Positions 11,105 through 23,669 of a stretch of DNA of 64,000 nucleotides are shown here, piece after piece. Under the pieces are notes generated by a model. It had not been told where the DNA came from and made no database searches. It was given only the letters and a program-made list of their open reading frames with translations. A program made the translations under genes and the position numbers. The stretch covers positions 62,001-126,000 of the forward strand of contig JASANC010003837.1 in NCBI GenBank assembly GCA_030248135.1. Direction: 5' to 3'. This DNA comes from Theristus sp. LFF4_11 (Eukaryota > Nematoda > Chromadorea > Monhysterida > Xyalidae). Within the stretch, counting starts at the first letter, position 1; every line of letters starts with the position of its first letter.

Positions 11105-13590
11105 TCAGTTGACATCCGCTTCATACGCTCGTTCATCGATTTCCTCGTTGGTTGTTGGCAGCACAGTGCCCGGGCGACCTAGCACAGGGTGTCCGGCTGC
11201 TGTGGACGGTCGATCAATGATGATCATTTTGTTGTGTGGCGATTCCGACTCTGACTCGGAGATGGCCAACGACACGGACGGCATCAGACGATAACGGTGG
11301 TGCAGCATGTCCGGCGGCGGCGAGTGCGTCCAGGTGTTGTTGTTCGTCGGCACTGTGCCTGCACTCGCTTGCTCGCATTGCACGCTGATCGAGCCGAGTC
11401 CATCAGACGGGCGCAGCGAACGCTGACCGCTGTTGGGCGTCTGGAACACGTCCGAGACGTCGCCACTGTGCGCTGCGTCGCTGCTGACAGCCGAACAGTT
11501 GCTGTCGTCGACTGGCTGCAGTAATACGACTGCGAGTGAAGAATAGAACTTGAACGTTGAACATTCGAGACACATGCACACAACGCACAAAGCTGCAACA
11601 ACAACAAAAGCTCCTGGCGAACCGGCGCCGCGTTGCGTCTGCTGAGCGCGTCCACTCTGTCCGTGTCGTTCAGCAGTTCACTGGCGAATCGCTCAAAGAC
11701 AGCTTCATCCATCTGGCGCAGTTGTTGGCCGTCGGCACTGAGCAAATGCAGACGCATCGCCGAGGCAGCCAGCTCCACACGCAGCATCACGTCGTCCCAT
11801 TCGTCCGTCGTCAAATACGGCCGAAACTGAGACTCCAACGTTGGCATGTCAGTCTGAAAAAGACGTACGATGTCGTAGCTGGTTTTCGTACGGTTGGATG
11901 CTGAAAGTCGGAAGCGACGAATCAAGGAATCATTGAGTTGATGTTTTGAATTTGACCAGAATAGTTGTTAAAATTTTGAAAACTTCAATAAAATCAAGCA
12001 TCTAAACCGAATACGATCCGTACAGCAGCAGCACCAACCAATCTGCAATCCGAATCCACCAACACCAACCGTGAGCAGCCACTCGTCATCAGCATCAAGG
12101 ATGAAGTCGCGCGCAGCGAGCGGATCGACCGTCTGCGCGTCGGCGACCAGCTCCTGCATGAACTCGTTGTCCGACCAATACTGATCGCTAGCCACGGACG
12201 CAAAGCCGCCGCTTGACGTGTGCTGACGTGAGTGAGTCGACAGACGACTGCCGCCACTGGTGCCGGTCACCGCAGACGCTGCTGAATTTGTCCAATGGGC
12301 ATTTTCAGAATACCAGTCCGTTCATAATTCATTCGTTTCTGAATGAGCGCCTTGTGCATTCGCAAAAAACGGACCATTACTGGTGGAACTGCCAAGCGAC
12401 GACAGGAACGAACGCGACGCGACACTCAGCTGACTGCGCAATGCGGCACGACGCCGCACGATGGTCGACAGCTGGCTGGAGTCAACGCGGCCACGTCGCC
12501 GGGGCACTGTGCCGCCGAACGGACGACCACCGCTGCCTGCAAAACGTGCCATGCTGCTCACGTGAACAGCAGAAACACAGAAAATACCTAGTCGAAAAAA
12601 CAAAAGTCCAAAAATACTTCAGAAAAGTAAACTGCTGTTGTTTATAAAAATGTCGGACCGGACGTGTCAACAAGTGGAGCATGCGCATTTGTGCCACCGC
12701 CGCTGAGCGACACTGCTGCCAACAGCGGCGGCGGTGTTCGCTTGTGGCTGCCTTCCGTGTCCGACTGCGTGTCCGCGTACGGTGATTCGCCTTTCGCTGA
12801 ATCTGCAAGGAGACGTTTCGTTGGTTAAATAAAGATTTTCTGAGAAATTCAAATCAACCAAATTAAAAAGTGAACGTTTTGTGGATTTCGGCTTGGCTAA
12901 CATCAGAAGACGGATTTTGTGCCAATCGTCACACAAAAGCAGCCCCAAAAAACAAAGCATGGAAAGCACACCTCGAAGACTGAACAACTGCCTGAGGTCG
13001 CGTTCGGCTTGTTCCCTGCGTTGCTGTTTTTCCTGTGCAGCAGCAGCGTCCATTCGCTGTCGAATGTCCAGAATTTCCTCCGATGTCAAATGCGCGAAAT
13101 ATGATTCGAGTTCCACCAACGGCATTGAGCGCAGTTCATCAATGTCGCAATTCAAAATACGGTTCCTCCGCTGCTCGTGCTGAGAGTGCAGTGCCGTGTT
13201 GCCACCTGCATTTTTTGTTGTTTTGGCTTCGGCAAAAAAACTTTGGTGGTAGGAAAAATTGACAATGAAATTTTTGATTGATCTACCAGAGCCTTTGATC
13301 AAAGACAGATCTTCTTTGACCAACGCCAAGTCGGCTGGCAACAGTTCGGCTTTGGCGATTTGTTCTTGAATAGCCCAGATTTCCTCTGGTGTTAGGTATC
13401 TGTGAAGTGTGAATCATGCATGAGATAAGAATCGTGACTGTCATTGTTTTATGTGCGGCGCAATTTCCATGAGTTTTTTAGTTGGACCCAACAAAATGAG
13501 CGTTTCAACGCAACTCACTTGAAAACACGTTCATCACGATCGTCTTTTGGCACCGCCAGCAACTGGCGTCGGTTCATTGAGAGAATCTGA
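11105..13590 (-). CDS. Unrecognised multi-exon protein with LTxEEI helices
   Basis: Not assigned to a family. Approximate exons on the reverse strand: 13517-13578 (MNRRQLLAVPKDDRDERVFK, preceded by a good acceptor, so a further 5' exon is likely), 13290-13400 (YLTPEEIWAIQEQIAKAEL), 12975-13206 (ELESYFAHLTSEEILDIRQR followed by an EKQQRREQAERDLRQLF helix), 12660-12805, 12330-12560 (Arg/Ser-rich: RRRAALRSQLSVASRSFLSS), 12010-12275 (EFMQELVADAQTVDPLAARD), 11625-11905 (DIVRLFQTDMPTLESQFRPY) and 11105-11520, ending EEIDERAYEADVN at a TGA. The two xLTxEEIxxI helices resemble each other. They faintly recall the first helix of Rab-effector (RIM/rabphilin) N-terminal domains, but no zinc finger, PDZ or C2 domain follows. 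Much of the rest is Ser/Arg-rich and probably disordered. A mariner-type element lies just upstream. Confidence 0.55.
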
Positions 13591-13686
13591 AAAAATGCAG
13601 ACCTTGAAGAATATTGTGTGAAATGTGACAATATAATGCAGGGTGTTTCAAAAAACGTCAAAAAACCTTTTTTTTCACCAATAATA

Positions 13687-14577
13687 CAGAGTGGTCCAAA
13701 GTAGTGGGTGCAACTTTCAATCGCTCTAGCTCGCCAACGGTTGGACCGATTGAGCTGAAATTTTTGTCGCTTACTTAGGAAACACAAACTTAGATTTCTA
13801 CCAATTTTTTGCCCAAACGAGTGGAATATTGCCCCTGTGCGGGCGGAAGCAAAGTTCGAATTTTTTGCATAAAATGAATTTTTGCATAAAAAAGCATTTT
13901 TTAATCTCACATCGGATTTATTCATCGATAACGTCAAAAAAGGCAATACAACTATTGCTGCTTTCAATTTCTCTTCACACAATTTCCCTTTCCCTCCTCA
14001 ACTGCCCTATGCTAAGCGCGCGAAAGAAGCGCCGCCAACCGCCATTATGCGACCGACGTTCGCCAGTGGCTCGACGAGTCGTTTCCGAACAGATCGGTCG
14101 CAGAAGCCCAATCGAATGGCCGCCGCGTTCGCCCGATCTCACGCCGCTGGGCTTTTTCGCGTGGGGCTTCATCAAAGAGATTGTGCACGCGCAAAAGCCG
14201 AAAACCGTGGACTGGATGAAACAAATGATCGTGAACGCGTTTCAGCACGTGAGACTTGAATTGTGCCAGAAAGTGATCTTGTCAGACATTTCGAGAGGGA
14301 TTAGCTTTAATTTTTGACAGTTTTTTGCTCAGTATATGACGTTATCGATGAATAAATCTGATGTGAGACAGAAAAATGGCTGTTTTTCATGCAAAAATTC
14401 GTTTTTTTCGAAGTTTGCTTTCGCACAGGGGGCAATATTCTCTTGTTTGGGCTAAAAATTGCTGAAGGTCTAAGTTTGTGCTTCCTCAGTAAGCGACTAA
14501 AATTTCAGCTAAAACAGTCAAACCGTTGGGGAGTTAGAGCGATTCAAAGTTGCACCCATTCCTTTTGGACCACTCTG
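13687..14577 (+). mobile_element. Decayed IS630-Tc1-mariner element with long inverted repeats
   Basis: The left arm (13687-13935, starting CAGAGTGGTCCAAAGTAG) and right arm (14338-14577, ending CTTTTGGACCACTCTG) are imperfect reverse complements about 245 bp long. Both reach an inner motif GACGTTATCGATGAATAAAT. Between them is a transposase remnant. Outside the arms, TGAAATGTGACA at 13618 and its complement near 14606 hint that the inverted repeat extends further with a gap. The element sits upstream of the unrecognised gene at 11105-13590. Confidence 0.8.
14040..14317 (+). pseudogene. Transposase C-terminal fragment (mariner/IS630 type)
   Basis: The frame ending at 14317 contains EWPPRSPDLTPLGFFAWGFI followed by KEIVHAQKPK, the hallmark C-terminal block of mariner-related DDE transposases. 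The preceding DVRQWLDESFPNR is in another frame, so at least one frameshift separates the two. The catalytic N-terminal and central parts are missing. It is a decayed internal remnant between the inverted repeats and cannot encode an active enzyme. Confidence 0.85.
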
Positions 14578-14722
14578 TGGAGAAGTCCGTGCCATGCAGT
14601 GTCACATTTCAGCCAAAACAGCCAACTCTGGCTTTAGCAACATTAAATTTCATTTCGAAATTTATTTCATAAAGCTTTGCAATTTTGTTCGATAGTCTAG
14701 GTGTAAAAATCGTTGTCATCAA

Positions 14723-17700
14723 CTAGATCTTATTGAGGTAGTTCAATATTGTCATGTTCCGTTTCTCTTCGTCACCGAGACGTTCTCTAAGAAACACCCT
14801 GTACATTTCCCGAATGGCACACACACAAAGCACCTCAGCGCGTCTTCTTTCATAAGCTTCACGGTCAAGCGCCGGCGTTTGATTGCCAACGGATGGCGAA
14901 TCAGCGTGAACGGAAGCCGAAGTGATTTCTGACGGTGATGAAATATCAACACAACCATTCCGCACGGCTGACGGCGATGGAATGTCGATTTTTAATGGGA
15001 ACTGGAATGGAAATAATATGGTTTTAGTCATTATCGTAAAACGTTCTCTAATGGACTATCGGTTCTTAACTCTTCAATTTCTCATCCACTCCAATTGCAG
15101 CTCTATGTTACACCATATATCAAGAAATAACCGATCAACATGACCACAACGCCAATCACATTTTGTTAAATTTTTGTCACACGTACACAAGTCCCTCTGA
15201 CGGGTGTAAGCAACGAACAAAGAGTGAAGCAGTGACAACTATTGCACATAGTCAGCTCTGAAACAAAAACAGGGTTGAAATTTACTGCGTTGTTCTCATT
15301 GTGGGACAACTTGGCATGTCAAAACTGTTCAAACACAGATTACAGGTTTTATCACTCAAAAACGTCAACGAAACGGGGCATGTTTGTCTTCGTAAATTAC
15401 ATTTCAAAAATGAAACCAACTTTTTCATGGGACACCGCATCTTCACAAGTGAGATCAGTGGTATTTGCAGATAGATCTACCACATCAGAATCTGAAAATA
15501 AATACACATATGCATGCACTTGCGGGCGACCAGCATTGAAGAACAAGCAAGAATATTATTTGTCAGAACTTAGACAACAAACCAACACACCCACCAATGT
15601 CTGTGACAACATCAGAATTAGCCAACACATCTTCAACGGCTTTAATCGCCAACTGTTCTGCTTCTGATATACCCAGAGTTTGGTTTGTAGACTCAAGATT
15701 GCTCTGCTCAATTGCAACAGTCGAATTGTCAACATCCCGCAATAATGTTGTCAAATCAACAATGTCTTGTGCACATTCATCATCTTTTGAAGTTTGATTG
15801 TCAATATCGAGCAATAACGAGCTTTTCTTTTCGGTGGAAAATTCATCTTTAGAAGTGTCAACATAGTCGTTGTGCAGCTTATCGCCCACATGTGGTGTGT
15901 CGCAGTTGTCACGGTCAAATGGCTGTCCCAAACGAATAGGACGGTCAAATGGCTGTCCCAAACGAATAGGATGCGCTGAGTTCGCATAAAAATTGCTTTC
16001 ACGTTGGTCAAGGCATTTTACAGCAGTTTCAACAGCAGTTGACACTATTTCAGTCACTTTTGAAGTAAGTTCAGGCGAGCCGTACTCTGGATTCAATTGG
16101 GAATGAACAACAAAACTATTAAAATCACGCAATTTCACAGCGGTGGGTTCGTCATCTGCTGATATGCGGTTCTCCGGAATCGGTGAGTTCGATATTGGTG
16201 ACGGAGAAATTGACCTCGACGATCTTGAAGATTCAGAAATCCGTGACGGCATACGCGTGTTTTCCAGCAGTTCTATAGAATCTGAACTGACGTCTTCCAA
16301 ATCCATTCTTTGTTGTTTAGCGTCTTCCAAGTCAGTTTCGAGGTTTTCCATGACAGCCTCCACATTTTTTCCAACAAAACTTTCGGTCAATGCCAAGTCT
16401 GGTTGAAATGTAGCATTTTCTAAAAACACTGTAGGCATGTCAGAACTTGAATGTAGTGAAAATTCTTTATTTTCTTCATCATCATTCGAAGGATCTTGTT
16501 CATTGTAAGTTTTATTGGAATAAAAACCCTCGGATGACTTTCGAAGCTTTTGAAATTGATTTCCATTTGTGTCTTCCACAGCATCAGAAGCCAGCAATTC
16601 ATATTCCATTTTCGTGCATTCGGTCCGTGATTCTGAATCTGTTGTCACAGCAAAATTATCACGATCTGTCATTTTGATATCTGTTGTGTTCAGTTGTACG
16701 GTTTCAACGTCAACGGACACATATGTGCTTGGAAAGGCTTCTGGTTGATCACAAGAAAACGATTCGTCTGCTTCGCATTCACAATAACCAACATTGGGGC
16801 TGCTCTCGCCGATTTCTGAAGTGCTTCGATTCTCACATGAAATATTGCCAGCTTCGGAACGTTCGTTCGCACTTAAAACATCAGCAATATTGCTCTCGTT
16901 TACATGTTCATTTGGTCCCGGTAAAGTTAACGAGACCTCGCTGAGTGGCTCTACTGGTGTTGATACTAGTTTCGATACTCCGCTTGACAAACCAACCATT
17001 GACTGACTGTAACTTCCATCTTCTCGAACATCAGAGCACTTTACTTCTTCAGATTTTTCTTTGTTGTTTTCAAATGGTTTGTTTAGGAACTGATCAACGT
17101 ATTGATTTTGTTCATCAACATAATTTTCTTTTAGAACAACAAAAGTTGAACTTTCTTGTGAAACAGTTGCATCACCTGGTGCACGATTTACAAACAACGA
17201 AAGTTCAGTCAGTTGCGCGTTAGGCATTGTTGTTGTTGTCTGTGTTGAATTTGGACCAAGATAACACCCGTTCAAATGTTCTTCTTCACTGTCGTTTAAT
17301 AAAGAGGTCTCTGGATCGACATCTGCAACTAATGACATGTTGTTTTTTGTTTCAAATTCTTCTACTGCATCGGCATCGCTGCTATTATTACTTTGATTAA
17401 TCGGCGAATCTTCCATCAATGACGGTGGGTCATCTTTGGAAAGCGCAGAAACCGAGTCCGGCACCACAATGCCTGGTGCAGTGGTTGTTTGCCGCGGTTG
17501 TTCATTTACCAATGAGTGTGCGAACACTGAGTTGCTGGTATTCTGAAGAAACAGAAGTTGTAAAACTTTACGAAATGTTGCTGTTTGGATTACTTTCAAT
17601 GACAATTGGTAGCTGATATTCCAATCCTACCTGATTCCTTTCTTTTTCGGAAGCTACCTCAGTTGTTAACCCAAGTGACACATCAGAAAGAGGTGAACAA

Positions 17701-18742
17701 GTTTCACTGGGCGGTGCGTCAACAGCAAGCTGTGCCGGAACCTCGAGTGTAAGAACTTCTCGCTCATCTTGTGAATGATTCATGGCTATATCTATTGGCG
17801 CAGCCAATTTGGGTTGGTTCCAATTTTTTTCTGATATATCTTTTAAAACATTGTCCGCGCTGTTCGGTCGATTGGATTGTTCGTTTACATCTACAATTTC
17901 CGTTGGTTTTATACTTCCGTTTTCATATGTACGTTGTTCAACATTACTGAGAACCTCAACGCTATTATCAACATCTGCACGTAGCCGGTTGGCCACTTCA
18001 TCAACAATATGAACGCTTGGAAGTGAAATTCCAAATGTTTCAGCATTGTTGGTTATCAATCCACCAGACACTATTGATTCTTCGTCAAAAGACACCCATT
18101 CTTTTGGCCTGGATAAGGAATTGTCAACTGGTTGCGCAGTAACAGTAGTCGCAGATATGATTGGCTCAACAGTTGAACCAGTTGGCTGTGCATTAGATGT
18201 TTTGCTGCGCGACACGTCAGGCAGCGGTTCAAAAACCACGCGGTCTCCTTCATCAGCGGTAACCACTGTCACTTGACGCTGTGGGAATACAACAGCTGTT
18301 GGTGTTACGGTGGGTGACGATGATGTGTTCGCAAATGTTTCGTACGGAAATGACGCTGACGCTGTGGTTGTGTGCGATTCCTAAAAACACAACAAAAAAC
18401 AGGTATCATTGTTCTGTTATTGCGCGGAAAGAAATTTGCAGGCAAGAAGCGAACAACAATCTGGCAGACTTGGGTTCCGTTGTGGCTCCGCTTTAGAATC
18501 CTGTGCATCCATGCGCACATCATCAGCAGTGTTATGGAGGATACTAAAACACAACCGGTGACAACAACCGTCGACAGGGTTCCACCGTTGGCAGCGGCAG
18601 GTTCCGATGGAATTTCCGATGCTGCAAAAGCAGATGATTTTTGCGGCCTGTTATCTTGCATCAGAGATCAGAACAACGAAAGCCTACCTTGGCCGATGGA
18701 AGTGACCACGAACATACTTATGAAGAATATCAATGTCGTCAT
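14723..18742 (-). CDS. Single-pass membrane protein with long acidic tail
   Basis: Family not recognised. Exon 1 begins at the ATG at 18742 and encodes MTTLIFFISMFVVTSIGQ, a good signal peptide, with donor AAG/GTAGGC. Exon 2 (about 18475-18663) gives a short Ala/Ser/Pro ectodomain, then VVVTGCVLVSSITLLMMCAW as the membrane span and HRILKRSH as a basic stop-transfer. The next exons (about 17630-18382 and 15589-17545) encode roughly 900 residues rich in Asp, Glu, Ser, Thr and Asn with no folded domain visible. They include PKEWVSFDEE and a duplicated RPIRLGQPFD unit. A small exon at about 15415-15482 (DSDVVDLSANTTDLTCEDAV) joins in phase to the last exon, about 14723-14999, ending in a charged helix (EAYERRRAEV... 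LNYLNKI). The topology suggests a type I receptor-like or adaptor protein whose tail is a docking scaffold. The function is unknown. Confidence 0.72.
15911..15970 (-). repeat. Perfect 30-bp in-frame tandem duplication
   Basis: Two identical adjacent 30-mers (15911-15940 and 15941-15970) within the long acidic-tail exon duplicate ten codons, giving RPIRLGQPFD twice. Perfect identity suggests a recent event that may vary in copy number between individuals. Confidence 0.95.
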
Positions 18743-20354
18743 CAGTAAACAAATTCTTTTTGTCGCCAATTCAGCATTTAAAACTAAATCCAACTATTAG
18801 ATATTTAGATCAATAGGAAACGTTTTCAGGTAAATAAGTTTTGAATTTCAGTAGTCAGTCGGTTGAAAGTTGAGTCAGCACCTCAGGCGAATCCAACACA
18901 AAACATTTTTTGGCAAGAACGAATGAATCAACCAACGAAAATGTTTGCGTTATGCCCACTATTGTGCGTTCACCAACACAAATGTGCGATGCAACTCGAT
19001 AGTTCGCAATACACAACATAGCACAAATCAAGAAGTATGAAACTGGCAGATATGCAGTGCTCACTCAATGGAAAACTCCGAATGAATGACACTTGAGCGT
19101 TGCCTCAACCAACAACAGCGCACAAATAGAAAAAACTAAAATGGTGCACGGAAACTAAAAACATAACACCACGGACCACACTTTATTGAAATCAACTGTA
19201 GTTTTATGACACTGGCAGTTGACTGCAAAAAACACTGAAAATGTGCCCGTGGCAGCGTTGAAGATTTCCGAGTTCAAAAAATAATGGAAGGAACGCACTT
19301 CTTTTGTTCGTCCTTGGTTTATTTTTTACCCATGGACGTGGACAGTACAATGAAAATATCTGCTGCATAATTTGACAAAAAATCCTCTACATTTGTTGAC
19401 ACAACACATGCACGTAACGCAAAAATAGAAAATGCTGACATGCAAAACTACGCCAACGCACCAAAATTCTGAAAATGGCACAATGAAAAATTTGCGTAAA
19501 AAATTTTTGTTATGCAAATACAATGGCTAAGTTAAGCGGTGTTTCTGTGATTGCTGAATAAATTGACCTAAACCAAAAAAACAACAACAGCAAGCACCGC
19601 AGAAGAGGAAGCGATATCAGAATTTGGAAATGTAAATACAAAATAACGGAATGGTAGTGTCCACCATGCACGCACACGTTGAGCTGATGGCGCTGCTCTC
19701 AAACAGCTGTGCGAATGCAGAAATGCTGACAGAAATATACAAACTAACAGCGAGCGTGACGCTGCAAAAGCCAGTCAGCGAGCGCTCTTGTTTGCTGGTG
19801 TTGTCTGGTTTGCTACCGATTTCACACTGTTTCGCTTTCGCTCAGTTTGATGCAATCCAGAAGTGATCCTGATTGTGCATTGTCTGCTGAACGTTGTTGT
19901 ACGTACACCGGTGGGCCGACTGCTTTTTCCGTCTGGGGCTGGGTGGTACTTACACCGGCAAAGGTTGTGTTTTTGTTTGCCTCACAAGCCAGACATGCAC
20001 GCCGTGGTCATGTTACTAGGCGCCAGATGCATAGTTATCGAATATCAACATGGAAAAGCGAACTTCGTAAATACCCACGCACGCAAAAACGTAGCAAAAC
20101 TGAGAAAACTGCTTGGTATGCCGTTTTTATTTTGTAGTTTTCAAATTTGGTCTTTGCAAGGATTTTTTTATTCCAGTTTTTTTAAATTGAATGAGAGCCA
20201 GTTAATCAGACACGTGTGGTTGCAGTGTGTCGAATGAACACAAAGTTTCATCATTGTGCTCAGAATTAAACGTCACAGAAAATCATACACAACAACACCG
20301 ACTCTCGACTTGAGTGTAGCAGAGCAGTACTACCGCATCAGCAACAGAGATGTG
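18743..20354. other. Stretch without recognised gene
   Basis: Upstream region of the membrane-protein gene, which starts at 18742 and reads leftward. Short frames on both strands (for example 19847-20137 and 19863-20237, +) lack recognisable domains or splice context. No transposon end was identified. Confidence 0.4.
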
Positions 20355-20362
20355 CACGGGGG

Positions 20363-21878
20363 TAGGGTTAGGGGCTTTGAAAAAAAAAATTTTTTTTATT
20401 TTTTTTTTCGTTAAAAAAAAATTTGGATTTTTTTTTCAAACTTAAAAAAAATTTTGAAAAATTTTTCTTCTACTTTGCTCTGAAAATTCGATTTATGGCA
20501 TAATTTTTTGAAAGTTCAAACCAAATTTTCTTCCCAACTTCTTTGTGTGCTTAGGTACATGTCATTATTTGGTCATTTTGACCGACGTACTCCATGTTTT
20601 TCGATTTGGATGACTTCTAGAGTCCATTTTTAGCGTTGAAATGACTTAACTGAATTGAAATATCGTTTCAGAAATCGTTTTCTTGCAACTTAGAACATGT
20701 TTTTTCAGTCGGTAGGCCATGAGATGAACATGATATTTTGTTGATTGGCGTATGTTATAGGTCTACAATGGAGTTGTGCGATATATTGTTAAACAATTGG
20801 AGCGGAGATGTTGGTTAATACCACATCACACGACCGTTTTTCAGATACCCGATAACATGGCCACATGTTAAAACTTGCGTGCTGAGCTAAACTAACGTGT
20901 TAAACTTGCGTCTGTCAGTTGCCCGCAACGTGATCGCGAAATCATGGTACGTGTTTTCGATACGATGATTTGAAGAGTGGGCTCTCGCCATGTGGCAGAT
21001 AGCATAGCTGGTTGAACCTGAAAGTAAGTGTCTTGGGGGGGGGCGACCGGGTCGACAGGGGTTCCGGTTGCCGACTTAGCTACAGCAAACAGGAATTTTT
21101 GAACACAGTCAAATTTTGGTAATTTTCTAAAGAGGAACAACTAAGAACGGTTCAATATTCAAGTACACGTCGAAAATTGTCCTGTTTTACTGTTGAAAAT
21201 GCAACTTTCCCTCTATGAAATGGACATAATTTCAATAAAACACGATTTTCGCTCTTATAGTTTTCCGGATCGTTCTGAAAATAGTCTAGATGAACTCAGC
21301 TCGACGAGACGCTTCGAACAAACCTAACTTGTAAAAAAAAAATTTTTTTTTTAATTTTTTAATTTAAAAAAAAAATCCGGATTTTTTTTCCTCTAACCCA
21401 ACTCTGGAACAACTATGGGTGCTCCTTCAAAATACGGGTCCGCTCAAATTTCATCGCAGCGCGCTGATTGATGGCTCAAATGAAAGCCCTCGTTCTGCTG
21501 AGTAATCCTGTGTATGGGTTTTTTGAAATTCAAAAATTTGAAGAAGTTATTTGAATTTGAAATTTTAGATAGGGTGGGTCTGTGGCAGCTTGTCAAGTGC
21601 ACTGAATGTTGTATTTATGTGCTTGATTGATATTTATGATGGATACCGTTCACATGATTGCATGAAACAGTCATACGTCTGAAATTGGTGCCCACGGGTT
21701 ACGGTAGCGGCAGTTTTGGGTCTTGACACGAAGTTGCAGAAAACCACTTTGTTTCTTGGGAATAACAGTTGAAACCTTTTAGAAACATGCAGCATTTATA
21801 ACAGAATGTCAAAAACCGGATTTTTTTTTGAAATTTTTTTTTAAATGTAAAAAAAAATCCGGATCCCCCCTAACCCTA
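20363..21878. mobile_element. TAGGGTTAGGGG hAT-like element, 1.5 kb
   Basis: The ends are TAGGGTTAGGGG and CCCCTAACCCTA. They are bracketed by an exact 8-bp duplication CACGGGGG (20355-20362 and 21879-21886). The interior has paired A and T runs near both ends and near 21340 and 21830, and encodes no transposase. Near the left end, on the reverse strand, it carries the GAACTTTC(A/G)AAAAATTATGCC motif also found near the right ends of the TAGGGTTG and TAGAGATGT families, suggesting common ancestry. The 8-bp duplication fits hAT. Confidence 0.85.
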
Positions 21879-21886
21879 CACGGGGG

Positions 21887-23580
21887 TACTTAGGGGGTAC
21901 CGGTACCGGCAAACGTCGCGCGTCGCGCAGGACCTGGGGGCTACGTCGCGCAGCGCCTCGGTCGGAGTTGAAAGAGACAAAAGTTTTACACATGAATTCG
22001 AAAAATTACTTCGAAATCGATTGCCCATGTCGCGCATCTATCAGTCAAAATTAAGGTCTGCTCATTGTGCTTTTGTTGTGAGCTGCTGAAATCGCAATGA
22101 ACAATCATTTTAATTCACAGGTGTCGCGCAGCGCCTCAGGTGGAAGCTAGGTTTTTTTGCATCCAAACGGGTGCATTTTGCATCTTTTTTTGGCCATTTG
22201 CATCCGATTTTTCGCAAAAAAATGCAAATTGCATCCTAGAATTTTCAGTAAAAATGCAAAAATCATAAAAATTGTTCATTGAAAATTGTATTTTGCGGTG
22301 CAATTTTCAAAATTTTTCTTCACTTCGCGAAGTACGTCTCACCCAGTGATTATTTATTTTCTCACACGGGCATGTCGCATGTTCAAACGACACCCCCGAG
22401 GGCCCGAGACCATCAGGTATTAATGATTATTGAATTTATGTCAGCAGGATACTAGGTTCTGAATTGCTTGTGAAGTTACCAAACTTTTTAGTGACAAAAT
22501 TTAACAATTCAAAAAATATGCGCTTAAGATCATACAACTATGTGGTGTGAAACCTTATAAAACGGTACAAAATAGCATTCTGAATGAATTTGACCCTTTT
22601 CCAGCGTTTTAAAAATTTGCATCAAGTTTTTCCAATTTGCATCCTTTTTTCGGCTGACGGATCCCGGCGATTTTGAAAAAAAATCCTAGGGTGGAAGAGA
22701 CAAAATTTTCACAAATGAAATAAAAATTGCTTCAAAATTAAATTCGAAGATTTCAATTGACTGACTGTCGTGGTACTTTAGTAGGTTGCAATGTATTTGA
22801 AGTCGCGCTGCGCATGTATGGTAAGCACATTTTATTCCGCAAATGTGAGTTGCACAGACATCCAGGGTTTTTATGCGAAATCGTGCGTCAATGACGCAAA
22901 ATAATTTGGTATGACGCAGAGAAATTGGTCGTTTCGGTCAGCTTTTTTGATTCTCTCAATTTTCGAAGATTTCAAGGGATTGTTTTTAAGAAATTTTGCG
23001 CCCAGATTCGAAATTTTTCTGCGCCTCTGGCGCAGGACGTGGACACTTTATGATTTGCTTGACAATGGCGATCACGAATTCATCGTTCGTTTTTTAGATT
23101 GTTCAGTGTTTTGCTGATAACGGTTCGATTCAATCTACGAATATTTTTGTTGTTTTGACTGTATGAACGATCACTTTGGACCATATAGCTCCTACGTAAG
23201 CTTTTTGTTCGATGTTTCCAAACATCTGCGTTTTTTAACACGTGAATAAATGTCACAAACAGCAAGCTACTTTGGATGACATCCAAAAATCGCAAGGTGA
23301 AATGCGTTCTCAGGGCCAAATTTTTGAAAATTTTCTTCGCTACGCGAAGACGTTACAATTTACCGTTTTTTTTATTGAAATTGAGAGTCAAAGCCACTCT
23401 TTCCGAACGAAACACACAATAAACTTCAAAAAGTATTTGTATCTAGATATTTGAAATCGCGCTGCGCGTGTAGAATGTGACACTAAATTTGCGAGAAAAA
23501 ATGTGGAGGTGGGGTCGACGTCGCGCAACCACCCGAGCCGGTACCAGCAAGAATTGTCCGGCGTGCACACCTCTGATCAG
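21887..23580. repeat. GTCGCGCAGCGC-type degenerate repeat block
   Basis: Variants of GTCGCGCAGCGCCTC or TCGCGCTGCGC recur at about 21915, 21945, 22122, 22803 and 23455. Several are followed by similar sequence (GAGACAAAA, then CA(C/A)ATGAA and CTTC(G/A)AAAT). A related segment with GGGTCGACGTCGC and GAATTGTC(C/T)GGCGTGCAC occurs at 23510-23575 and again at 45345-45405. A MITE interrupts the block at 22147. No gene was recognised in it. Confidence 0.55.
22147..22689. mobile_element. CTAGG hAT-like MITE
   Basis: 543-bp non-coding element with ends CTAGGTTTTTTTGCATCC and ...TTTTTTTTCCTAG-like (reverse complement begins CTAGGATTTTTTTT). It is flanked by an exact 8-bp duplication GGTGGAAG (22139-22146 and 22690-22697). 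Removing it restores GTCGCGCAGCGCCTCAGG followed by TGGAAGAGACAAAA, matching the neighbouring copy of the host repeat at about 21945. TTGCATC motifs are repeated inside near both ends. Confidence 0.85.
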
Positions 23581-23669
23581 CAACCAACAAGACAGTTCAT
23601 GCGAAGAAAAAGCTCAACCAACAACAAAAGATTTTGAATCACACATCCATTTCAACTTTTCATATCTGT

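Noticed and set aside
12213..12808. Cys/His-containing + strand frames overlapping the unrecognised gene
   Set aside because: They are shadows opposite Ser/Arg-rich exons of the reverse-strand gene and lack their own splice-consistent partners.
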